DNA of 64,000 bases. Source: Castellaniella hirudinis (lineage in GTDB: Bacteria; Pseudomonadota; Gammaproteobacteria; Burkholderiales; Burkholderiaceae_B). A program made the translations under genes and the position numbers. This document shows, one piece after another, positions 50,595 through 58,398 of this stretch; position 1 is the first letter of the stretch; every line of letters starts with the position of its first letter. The stretch spans positions 1 through 64,000 of the forward strand of contig NZ_JBHSDY010000011.1 of the NCBI RefSeq assembly GCF_042651965.1, read 5' to 3'. Below the pieces are notes generated by a model that was not told where the DNA came from, made no database searches, and saw only the letters and a list, made by a program, of their open reading frames with translations.

Positions 50595-51665
50595 TTACTG
50601 TGGGGGCGCCCAGTGGTCCTGGGGAGGTGCCCAATTTTCAGCTTGGAGGCGCTCCGGGTTGGTGCGAAGCGCGTCGTTGAATGTGGTGCCGTCCCAGAGG
50701 GTTTTTTCTTCTGACAGTCCGTGCAGGTTGCAGATGTTCAGTGCGCCGTTGCGGAAACTGGCCTGGTCCAGCACCATGTGCGACAAATCGCAGAGCTTGA
50801 TCGAGGCCCCGTCCCAAACGCTGCTGCGTGCCTGGATGCCGACCAGGGTGCAGGTGGTAAAGCGGGTATCGGTGCAACGTGCTGCGTTGAGGGTCGCCTG
50901 GGTAAAATCGCAGAGTTCAAACTGGGCGTCGGAGAGGTCGGCGGCGCTCATGTCCGCCAGCGCCAGGCTGACGTTTTCGGCATGCACGCCTTTGAAGCTC
51001 GCGCCCATCAACTTGGATTTGGCGAATTGCGTCTGAGACAAGGAGGCATTCGAGAAATCGGCATTTTGAAGATCGGCCTCGATGAAGAGCGTCAAGGTCA
51101 GGTCGCACTCCGGGAAACGCTGGCCCGCCAGCCGCGCATTCATCAACATGGCCTGTTCCAGTGTGTTGCCCCGGAAGGTCGCCTGGCTGAGATCTGTCTC
51201 GATCGCCATGAAGCGTGCCATATTCGCGCCCGAGAAATCGACGGCTTCGAGCGTGCTGCGGTTGATCTTGGCCAAGGACAGATCCGCCCCGCCGAGAGTG
51301 GTCCGGCGCAGTTCGCATTCGTCCAGCATGGCGGCGGATAAATCGGCTTTTTCGGCCTGGACATCGTTGAGGCTGGTCCCGGCCAGGCTGGCGGTTGTGA
51401 AACTGGCCTCTGTCAGCCGTGTCTGGTCGAGCCGGCATGCGACCAGCGAGGCCCCTTCAAAATTGGCCTGTGTCAGGTTGGCACCGGTAAAGTCGCAGTT
51501 CTGCAGATCGGCGCCACTGAAATTGGTCTCGCTGAGATCGGCATTTTTGAAATCGACCTGACGGAAGATGATGGTCGAGAAGTCGGTACGGGCCAACAGG
51601 GCGTCGGACAAATCGGCATTTTCGAGCACGCCGTCAATGATCCGTGGAGCTGGAGTGGGAGGCAT
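50595..51665 (-). CDS. Pentapeptide-repeat protein
   Basis: Nearly all of this 356-residue protein consists of pentapeptide repeats of the A(D/N)LXX type, such as NADLSETNFSGADLQNCDF, from about residue 12 to 335. They should fold as one long right-handed quadrilateral beta-helix. There is no signal peptide. It lies 29 bases after the DUF2169-pentapeptide gene and is clearly related to its C-terminal half. In the vgrG context it could be a structural adaptor or cargo; function is unknown. Confidence 0.85.
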   Translation of the reverse strand: MPPTPAPRIIDGVLENADLSDALLARTDFSTIIFRQVDFKNADLSETNFSGADLQNCDFTGANLTQANFEGASLVACRLDQTRLTEASFTTASLAGTSLNDVQAEKADLSAAMLDECELRRTTLGGADLSLAKINRSTLEAVDFSGANMARFMAIETDLSQATFRGNTLEQAMLMNARLAGQRFPECDLTLTLFIEADLQNADFSNASLSQTQFAKSKLMGASFKGVHAENVSLALADMSAADLSDAQFELCDFTQATLNAARCTDTRFTTCTLVGIQARSSVWDGASIKLCDLSHMVLDQASFRNGALNICNLHGLSEEKTLWDGTTFNDALRTNPERLQAENWAPPQDHWAPPQ

Positions 51666-51694
51666 GGCAGTTTTGATCCGTTGAGTTCGTCGGC

Positions 51695-54118
51695 TCAGAG
51701 ACTGAGAGTCGTGGCGCCCAGATTGGCGTCTTGCAGGTTGGCTTCGTCCAGGATGGCGTTCATGAAGTTCGCAGCATACAAATTGCTGGCCTGAAGCGCG
51801 CAGTGGCCCAGGTTGGTGTGGATGAACGAAGCTTCCATGAGGTTGGACCGGCTGAGATTGGCGTGGCGCAGATCGGCGCGATCAAATACGGCTGAACGCA
51901 GGTCTGATCCATGCATGAGGACACTGGTCAGGGAGGTGTCCGAGAAATCAGCCTGTTGGGCTTTGATGCCGACGAGCGTGGCGCCATCCAGGGTGGCGCC
52001 CATCCAACAGATCTCGTCCAGGATGGCCTCTTGCAGATTGGCCCCTGACCATATGGTGCCTGGGCCGGCCTGGCTCGCACTGAGGTCACAGCGAGGGAGG
52101 CTGGTGTTGGTGAGATCCGCCTGTGTAAAGTTGCCGGCGACGCAACTTGCATGGTCGAATCTGGCCTGCTTCAGCCGGGTTCCCGAAAAATCCGCCCGGT
52201 CGAGGCTGGCGGATTGGAAATCGGCGCCTTCGAGATTGGCGTGAGAGAAATCGGCATTCGTCGCCTGGACTCGGGCGGCCTTGACGCGCTGGAGCCAGGC
52301 CCGGCTCAGGTTGGTCTGATGCAGGCTGGCGCCCGTGAGATCCGCGCCGGAGAAGTTGGCTTCATTGCAGTCGCTGCCGTCCAGTCGGGCACCCTGGAGG
52401 TTGGCGCCCGCGAAGCTGGCCTGGTCCAGAGTCGCTTGCGTCAATTGACCGCCTGCGAGGTTGGCGGCATCGAAGGTGGCGCCCTGGAGGTTGGCGCCCT
52501 CCAGCGTGGCGCCCTGCAACTGTGCGCCCCGCAGATTGGCCCCCATCAGCATGGCATTGGAAAAGTCCATGCCTGCCAGATCAAGACCAGCCAGATTGGC
52601 CTGGCTGAGGTCCAGGCCGCTGCAGGTCCGCCCTTGAGACATGTGGGCTAAAACGGTCTGGCGATTGTGTGAGGCCAGATGTTCGTCGCCGAGTGCTGCC
52701 GTGTGGCCCGATTCGATAGGCGCGATGGGGGCTTCCTGGGCGGTTTGCACCCGGCTGGGGCCGAGCGCTTCGAGCCCGGGGCGTGGCGATGGTGAGTGGC
52801 TGAGGGCGTCCTCGCTCGTCAGCAATGCCAACAGGCCTTCGATTTCGTTCAGAAAACCGCTCAGCGATCCATTGCGCTGTGCAATGATCTGCGCGAATCG
52901 TCGTGTGTGCGGATTTTCCTGTAGCTGGCGTTGCAGGCTGGCCTCGTCGATGTCATGCGATTCGAGTGCCTGCTGGAACAAGGCCTTTTGCTCGCGGACC
53001 TTTTCCAGCAGTTCCTGGCCTGACAGGTCGGCGTATTCGTCCTGGAGCGTGTCGAGGTCCGGGATGTTCCGGAAGGCTTCGGGCGCCGCCAGACGCAGGC
53101 AGCGTTCCGTGTAGTGTTCGATCGGAAGTTCGGGCGTGTCCTGCGGCTCGAACTCTGCGTAGAAGCAATTGACGTCCCTGGCCTCCGGCAGATTGACGGT
53201 GATGGCCGCGCGGTAGATCACCAGCCCCAGATTTTGCTCCGGCAGCAGCCAGAGCGTATCCGCATGGACGTACAGTTCGAGAAAACCGGGCTCGCCGTCC
53301 GGCTTGGTTTGATGGATGAAGAATCGCGGGCGCAGCGCCGGCACCTGGCCATGGAGGTCCGGGTGTTCGGGGTGCATGTTGCGGACGAGGATCTGCTCGC
53401 CGCCCTTCCAATAACCCTGGATTTGCTGGTCTTCGGGCGCAGCCTGGAAAAAGCGAGGATCGACCTCCGCAGGCAGATGGGGCCACCGGTTTTTGAGCCA
53501 ATCCTCGCTGAAGTCGCCCAGATGGCCCGCCCGTTGCGGGCCGTCCGGCGGCAAGGGGCCCAGGCAGGCAGGCGCCGGATGGTCCGACGCCGAGGCGATC
53601 AATTGGCCGGGATACTCGATATTGGGCAATTCGGCGCCGTCCGTGACGTCCGCTCCCTTGCCCTGTGCGTTGGCGGGGACCTCGGCGCCGCCGAATGCAT
53701 GAGCCAGGGTGACCGGCATCCGGTCGAAGGGCCGGGGGGATGAGATATGGCCGCCCGGGCCATAGCGCCTTTCACCGAACACGGCCAATTGCTTGCTCAA
53801 CGTACCGGCCTGGACGTGCACGGCCACGGGCTGCATGAGATGCCCCTTGGGGGGATAACAACATCCGGCGACGAGCAGCTCGCCTCGTTGTTTGGGCCAT
53901 CCTTCGTCGAACACGTCCTCTTTGCCCAGCACTTGCTGGATGGCGGACCACAGTGAGCCGAGTGCCGGCGGCTCGGGATGCCCGGATGCCGACAGAGCGA
54001 ATGGTGTGATCAGCCCAAGTGAAAGGACGGTCTGGCCGGGTTGGGGACTGAACAGATGGTGGATGAGCTCGGTACTGTCCGGCTTGAAGGTCTTCAGGGA
54101 AGGCAGGATGGCGTTCAT
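51695..54118 (-). CDS. DUF2169 protein fused to pentapeptide repeats
   Basis: The N-terminal part (about residues 1-330) is a DUF2169 domain, with GELLVAGCCYPP, AHAFGGAEVP and NIEYPGQL. DUF2169 proteins accompany VgrG and PAAR proteins and are thought to help load them. A helical linker (about 350-480) is followed by about 310 residues of pentapeptide repeats starting near GLDLSQANLAGLDLAGMDF. The 807-residue fusion lies three bases after the 473-residue gene. The repeat half may tether or present a cargo. Confidence 0.85.
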   Translation of the reverse strand: MNAILPSLKTFKPDSTELIHHLFSPQPGQTVLSLGLITPFALSASGHPEPPALGSLWSAIQQVLGKEDVFDEGWPKQRGELLVAGCCYPPKGHLMQPVAVHVQAGTLSKQLAVFGERRYGPGGHISSPRPFDRMPVTLAHAFGGAEVPANAQGKGADVTDGAELPNIEYPGQLIASASDHPAPACLGPLPPDGPQRAGHLGDFSEDWLKNRWPHLPAEVDPRFFQAAPEDQQIQGYWKGGEQILVRNMHPEHPDLHGQVPALRPRFFIHQTKPDGEPGFLELYVHADTLWLLPEQNLGLVIYRAAITVNLPEARDVNCFYAEFEPQDTPELPIEHYTERCLRLAAPEAFRNIPDLDTLQDEYADLSGQELLEKVREQKALFQQALESHDIDEASLQRQLQENPHTRRFAQIIAQRNGSLSGFLNEIEGLLALLTSEDALSHSPSPRPGLEALGPSRVQTAQEAPIAPIESGHTAALGDEHLASHNRQTVLAHMSQGRTCSGLDLSQANLAGLDLAGMDFSNAMLMGANLRGAQLQGATLEGANLQGATFDAANLAGGQLTQATLDQASFAGANLQGARLDGSDCNEANFSGADLTGASLHQTNLSRAWLQRVKAARVQATNADFSHANLEGADFQSASLDRADFSGTRLKQARFDHASCVAGNFTQADLTNTSLPRCDLSASQAGPGTIWSGANLQEAILDEICWMGATLDGATLVGIKAQQADFSDTSLTSVLMHGSDLRSAVFDRADLRHANLSRSNLMEASFIHTNLGHCALQASNLYAANFMNAILDEANLQDANLGATTLSL

Positions 54119-54121
54119 GGG

Positions 54122-55543
54122 CTACTTTGTGCCGGACTCGCTTGTCTTGGCGGCGACTTCGTCGACGGTCGTCCGAACCGCGATCAGGGATTCCTTGAGG
54201 GTTGTCAGCGCCTGTTCTTGCAGTTGCTGTTTGGTGCTCAGTGTCTTGAGGGCAAGTGCGTCGCTGTTGAGCTGAGCATCCCACAACGTGGCCTTGCTCT
54301 TGATGCTGGTGAGCTCTGCCGAAGTCAGTTGGGGCGCGCCAGGTTCCAGGATCGTCAGCGCCCCTCCGATCTTGACGCCGGAACTGCTGAGTTTGATGCT
54401 GATGCTGCCGAATTTGAGTTCGACCCCGGCGGTTTTGCATATGAGCTGGTTGCCTCCGGTGCCAAAAGAGCTCGCTTTGGCTTCTAGGCTCATTGCCGAG
54501 CCGCCGCCGCCGATGGCCGTGATCTTGCCGGCCCCCGCATCCAGTGACATCGTGGTGCCTGCCTTGGCTTTCAGCCGGACACCGTCCTTGTCTATTTCAG
54601 CCACAGAGGCTTTGTCTTTGACCTGCAGGGTGTGCTTCTTGGCGATGTGCCTGGCGTTATCCGACGCGACGTGGACGGCATTCTTGCCCCAGGACTTGAT
54701 GTCGCCGTCGGCATAGAGTTTTAAACGGGCGCCGGGTACGTTGGCCCTGCCTGGCTGCTTGTCGAAGCCGATGATGGATGGGCTGTCATCGACCATATTG
54801 AAACCCAGGTTCTGGGTGGAGGTGCTCAGATCGATGCCGCTTTCATCCAGCGTGGCCCCCGAAGAGGCGGTCTTGCCTAGCGGTGCGATCCCCAGAAATG
54901 CGGCGGACTGCTTGTCCAGGGACAGCACGGCGTTCGGGGCGGCGTTGGTCTGGCTCTTCTTGTAGCGTGCATAGATGAGGAGGAACATGGCTGCGAGATT
55001 CGCGATGATCGTGAGGGCTGAGGATAGATAGCCCATCGGGAATGTGCGAAACCCATGCAGCGCATCGGAAACTTCAGCGTCTTTGGGGATCTCGACTTCC
55101 CCTTTGTCATTTAATTTACCGTTGACCGTCTGGTCGATCAGCCGGCCCAGGGCCAGAACGGCAAAGGAGACCGCTACCGCCGACTGGGCGCCGACCAGAA
55201 TCCAGGTCAGGAACTCTAGCCGCTTGAGGGTGGCGACGTCCGTGGCGTCGGCTGCGCCGACACCGGTTACCGCGCTGTCTGCATAGAATTCGTTGAATTT
55301 CTTGGCGATGGAAAAAGAATTCTGTTTTTTGATCGTAAAGGATTCGCCGACCGCGACATCGACGCCGGCATTCAGCGCCAGGGCGGTCTTGATGCCGATC
55401 GCAAGAGAGGAACTGGCGCCGATGGAGAAATCGGTTTTGACCCCGTAGGTGAACGACGCCGAGGATTGCGCGACGACTTTGGTCTCGCCTTTGCCAACCC
55501 ACAGGTTGACATAGCCATTCGTGAATTCGCGTTTGCCTGACAT
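54122..55543 (-). CDS. Unknown protein with two membrane segments and VgrG-tail-like beta repeats
   Basis: I do not recognise this 473-residue protein. Residues 1-90 are beta-rich and polar. Two strongly hydrophobic stretches (about 111-136 and 171-192) flank a charged loop. From about 285 to 430 short valine/serine-rich strands (such as LQVKDKASVAEIDKDGVRLK, named by its start) resemble DUF2345-type VgrG tails; the C-terminus is helical. No signal peptide is present. It follows vgrG and is the best candidate for the cargo or effector of this cassette, though no toxin motif is seen. Confidence 0.6.
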   Translation of the reverse strand: MSGKREFTNGYVNLWVGKGETKVVAQSSASFTYGVKTDFSIGASSSLAIGIKTALALNAGVDVAVGESFTIKKQNSFSIAKKFNEFYADSAVTGVGAADATDVATLKRLEFLTWILVGAQSAVAVSFAVLALGRLIDQTVNGKLNDKGEVEIPKDAEVSDALHGFRTFPMGYLSSALTIIANLAAMFLLIYARYKKSQTNAAPNAVLSLDKQSAAFLGIAPLGKTASSGATLDESGIDLSTSTQNLGFNMVDDSPSIIGFDKQPGRANVPGARLKLYADGDIKSWGKNAVHVASDNARHIAKKHTLQVKDKASVAEIDKDGVRLKAKAGTTMSLDAGAGKITAIGGGGSAMSLEAKASSFGTGGNQLICKTAGVELKFGSISIKLSSSGVKIGGALTILEPGAPQLTSAELTSIKSKATLWDAQLNSDALALKTLSTKQQLQEQALTTLKESLIAVRTTVDEVAAKTSESGTK

Positions 55544-55668
55544 GCGTTGAGCCTCTTGGCGATGAAAAAAGAATGCGGTTTTTTTTGATTAAACAGATCG
55601 CGCCGACCGCGGCGGAAACGCGGGCGCCGACGGAGCGATCGATTTTGCCCCTGTTCTGACGGCCCTGC

Positions 55669-57303
55669 TCAGGGGGTCGCCTTGACGACGTCGGATGGAT
55701 TGCTCAGCGGGCTGGGCGGACTGCTGCTGGCGGAATCGGGGAAGTCGCCAAGGTAAATCATCGAGTTTCCGACCGGCGAATACATCGTGATGGCTTGCTT
55801 GCCCGGGGTGTCGATCATCTGCAGCGCATTGCCCCCCACCGTCCGGATGCCGTTGGTGGCTGCATTCCGGTCGCGGATGATGCTGGGGGTCTCGGAATTC
55901 GGGACCGCGCTCAGGATGATGGGCTGATCGGGGTCGCCCTGCAAGAACGCCAGCAGCACCTCGGTGCCCTTGAGCAGCGGGAAATGCATGCCTTCGTATT
56001 TGCCGGCATACGGTGTCGCCATGCGCAGCCACGACGAGCCCTTGTTGGCGGCCTTGTCGGAATAGTCGTACAGCAACTGGACCTTGTACTGGCCGTATTC
56101 GTTGAGCTCGGCCAGCTCGCCGCTGCCTTCGGCGTCGATGACGGCGCTGAGCACCCCGTCGATGCTGGGGCGCGGGGTGAGTCTTTCGGGGCGATATTGC
56201 AGATTCGAGGCGATGGCCTGGAACGTGCAGTGGTAGATCGACCCCTGCTCGCCGTCGTTGTAGGCGGTGTTCTGGCCGGCGAGGACGACGCCTGCCTGGG
56301 TGCCTTGGTGGGTGACCTCGGTGACCAGATAACGGGCGTTGAAGTCCTTGCGGAAGTGGCTGTTGACGTCCAGGAAATGGCCGCAGCGCACGCCGATCGC
56401 CGGGGTTTCGCCCGAAAACACCGTACCCCGTGCCGCGATTGCCTCGGCGCAGATCTGCGACAGGCGCTGGGCATCGGCCTCGGTGCGCAGGTTCTGGCCA
56501 TACAGCATGTATTCCCCGTTGCCGCCGCCCTGAATCTGCGTATCGGATTTGAGGTTGTCCCCCAGGCTGGCGCGCCGATAGTTGAAGTCCTGCACCAGTG
56601 CGGCGCCGGGCAGGTGGGTCTTGCGGCAGGTAAAGGCCGTCACGCAACTGTCCTGGCGGTCGGTCTGCACCTGCTCGGGCGGGGTGTAGCGCAGGTCCAG
56701 GGCCTGGGGCGGCTGGGCTTCTTTGTAGTCGACGATGGTCAGCACCTCGCCGGCGGCGTTGCTGTCGTGGTCGAAGTAATAGTAGAGGCCTTCCTGTTCC
56801 ATCCAGCGCGAGATGAAGGCCAGGTCGCTTTCCTGGTATTGGCAGGTGAAGCTGCGGCCTCGGTAGACAGAGGGGTCTTTGAGCTTGAGGGCGATGTCGG
56901 GGCCGCGCAGCGCGTTGCGTTCGAGCACCGTCTGGATGATTTCAGGCACCGACTGTTCGCTGAGGTAGATTTCATTGAGCCGGTTCAGCCCGGCGCGCCA
57001 GAGGCGCGGCACGAGGGTGGCGCGGTAGAAGTAATAGCGGTCCACGCCGCCCAGCTGCTCGAATCGTGCGAGCATGCCGCGATAGGGGATGGAGGTGTTC
57101 AGGTCGCGCGAACGGATCGTCAGGGTTGCGGCGGCGTTCAGGGCCGCGTCCAGGTCCATGTCCGGGTCGTCGCTGACCAGCGTAATGTCGAATTCGAACA
57201 TCCGCGAGATCGCCTCGCGGCCCTCGAAGCGGACGACGCGCAAGGGGATGTCGGAACTGTCGAGTTCGAAAGTAAAAAGCAGTTCCTTGTCGGAAATCGC
57301 CAT
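55669..57303 (-). CDS. vgrG: T6SS spike protein VgrG (TssI)
   Basis: VgrG forms the trimeric puncturing tip. The 544-residue protein has the gp27-like base (LRVVRFEGREAISRMFEFDI onward, with YREESDL-like TCQYQESDLAFISRWMEQEG) and the gp5 OB domain (NEYGQYKVQLLYD, LRMATPYAGKYEG, LLKGTEVLLAFLQGDPDQPI). It ends shortly after the OB domain and has no long beta-helix tail or toxin extension. Two downstream proteins look like possible separate tail modules. Confidence 0.95.
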   Translation of the reverse strand: MAISDKELLFTFELDSSDIPLRVVRFEGREAISRMFEFDITLVSDDPDMDLDAALNAAATLTIRSRDLNTSIPYRGMLARFEQLGGVDRYYFYRATLVPRLWRAGLNRLNEIYLSEQSVPEIIQTVLERNALRGPDIALKLKDPSVYRGRSFTCQYQESDLAFISRWMEQEGLYYYFDHDSNAAGEVLTIVDYKEAQPPQALDLRYTPPEQVQTDRQDSCVTAFTCRKTHLPGAALVQDFNYRRASLGDNLKSDTQIQGGGNGEYMLYGQNLRTEADAQRLSQICAEAIAARGTVFSGETPAIGVRCGHFLDVNSHFRKDFNARYLVTEVTHQGTQAGVVLAGQNTAYNDGEQGSIYHCTFQAIASNLQYRPERLTPRPSIDGVLSAVIDAEGSGELAELNEYGQYKVQLLYDYSDKAANKGSSWLRMATPYAGKYEGMHFPLLKGTEVLLAFLQGDPDQPIILSAVPNSETPSIIRDRNAATNGIRTVGGNALQMIDTPGKQAITMYSPVGNSMIYLGDFPDSASSSPPSPLSNPSDVVKATP

Positions 57304-57370
57304 CGGATCACCTTCTTTTTGCTGTCTCTCTCAGTTTCAAAGCTTACACCAAGATGCGGACGCGGGTCTT

Positions 57371-57399
57371 TACTTAGCCCGTTCCTTTTTAGATGTCAA
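57371..57399 (-). promoter_or_regulatory. Candidate promoter of the vgrG cassette
   Basis: A perfect TTGACA (57394-57399) on the minus strand is 17 bases from a poor TAAGTA (57371-57376), in the AT-rich 147-base gap between tssG and vgrG. It would let the cassette be expressed apart from tssF-G. Confidence 0.35.
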
Positions 57400-57450
57400 G
57401 ATTTTTTGGGCCGGCAAATCGGCCCTGAAAACCGGGCCTGGAAATCGGAT

Positions 57451-58398
57451 CTACAACGTGAACCCCGGCACGCCGTGGACCGTGGTGTCCTCGCTCATCA
57501 GCCAACTGTCGCGGCCCAGGGACGCCCAGGACGCGCCGCCCAGGGGCAGCGGGCGCGCCACGTCGGGCTTGAGCCCGATTTCGAGGTGGATGTGCAGGGG
57601 ATCGAGCAGGTAATACCGCACGATGAAGCGCAGCTTGGCGAATTCTTCGCCGCCGGGCAGCAGCTTCAGGAACAGCTCGCTGCCGACCTCGGTGATGCGC
57701 AGCGTCAGGTTGCCGGTGCGGCATTTGATCTGGGCGCCGAGGTGGGTGTCTTCGCCCAGGCCGCAGGCCTGCCCGCCCAGAACCGTGCGCTGGTCCTGGG
57801 GGATGGGCTGCCAGCGCTCGTCCTGCTGGACGATGTCCACGCGTGTGCCGGGATACAGGGCGGCGACGATGGTCTGCAGCCCCATGGCCGAACGTGGATA
57901 CTGGCTGAACAGGCCCGCGAAGCGCAAAAGCTGCGCGACCCCGGGGCGGTCCATGTAGCGCAGCGGCCGGTTGACGCCCACAAAGGTGTGGAAGATTTCC
58001 AGCAGCCGGCGGTCGTCGAATTCCTTGATGCGGATGTGGGCCCGCGATTTCAGCCAGGCCCGGAAAAACAGCGGGTAGATGGTCTGGCTGATGATGTCCA
58101 GGAAGTCACGATTGCTGTGGCGGCCTTCGTGCTGCTCGTCGAGCAGGTCCTCGGTGTAGAAGGTGGGCAGCGGCGAGGTGACGCCGTACAGGCCCAGGAA
58201 GTTGGCCGTCAGGCGGTATTCCGCCGTGCCGACTTCACGGATTTCACTCAGGTCGTTGCCGGGAAAATCCAGGCTGAGATTGGGACGGACCTTGATGGAC
58301 GGGTTCTGGGCGCCCTCGCGGTGCGCAAGCAGGCGCAGCAGGCGATAGGCCTGCGAGAACGAGAAACGCTCGCCGCTGGCGAGCAGCCGGGATTTCAT
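57451..58398 (-). CDS. tssG: T6SS baseplate protein TssG
   Basis: TssG forms the baseplate wedge with TssF and TssE. The 315-residue protein has SFSQAYRLLRLLAH, LTANFLGLYGVTSPLPTFYTE, and RYMDRPGVAQLLRFAGLFSQ. The start chosen overlaps the tssF stop as ATGA; an in-frame ATG 33 bases earlier exists but would lie deeper inside tssF. Confidence 0.94.
   Translation of the reverse strand: MKSRLLASGERFSFSQAYRLLRLLAHREGAQNPSIKVRPNLSLDFPGNDLSEIREVGTAEYRLTANFLGLYGVTSPLPTFYTEDLLDEQHEGRHSNRDFLDIISQTIYPLFFRAWLKSRAHIRIKEFDDRRLLEIFHTFVGVNRPLRYMDRPGVAQLLRFAGLFSQYPRSAMGLQTIVAALYPGTRVDIVQQDERWQPIPQDQRTVLGGQACGLGEDTHLGAQIKCRTGNLTLRITEVGSELFLKLLPGGEEFAKLRFIVRYYLLDPLHIHLEIGLKPDVARPLPLGGASWASLGRDSWLMSEDTTVHGVPGFTL

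Noticed and set aside
50595..54118. Repeats in the pentapeptide genes as a DNA tandem array or CRISPR
   Set aside because: The repetition is at protein level with varied codons; there are no regular spacers or identical DNA repeats.
57401..57425. Hairpin in the tssG-vgrG gap as a tssG terminator
   Set aside because: On the minus strand it is followed by A, not T; it cannot act as a standard terminator.
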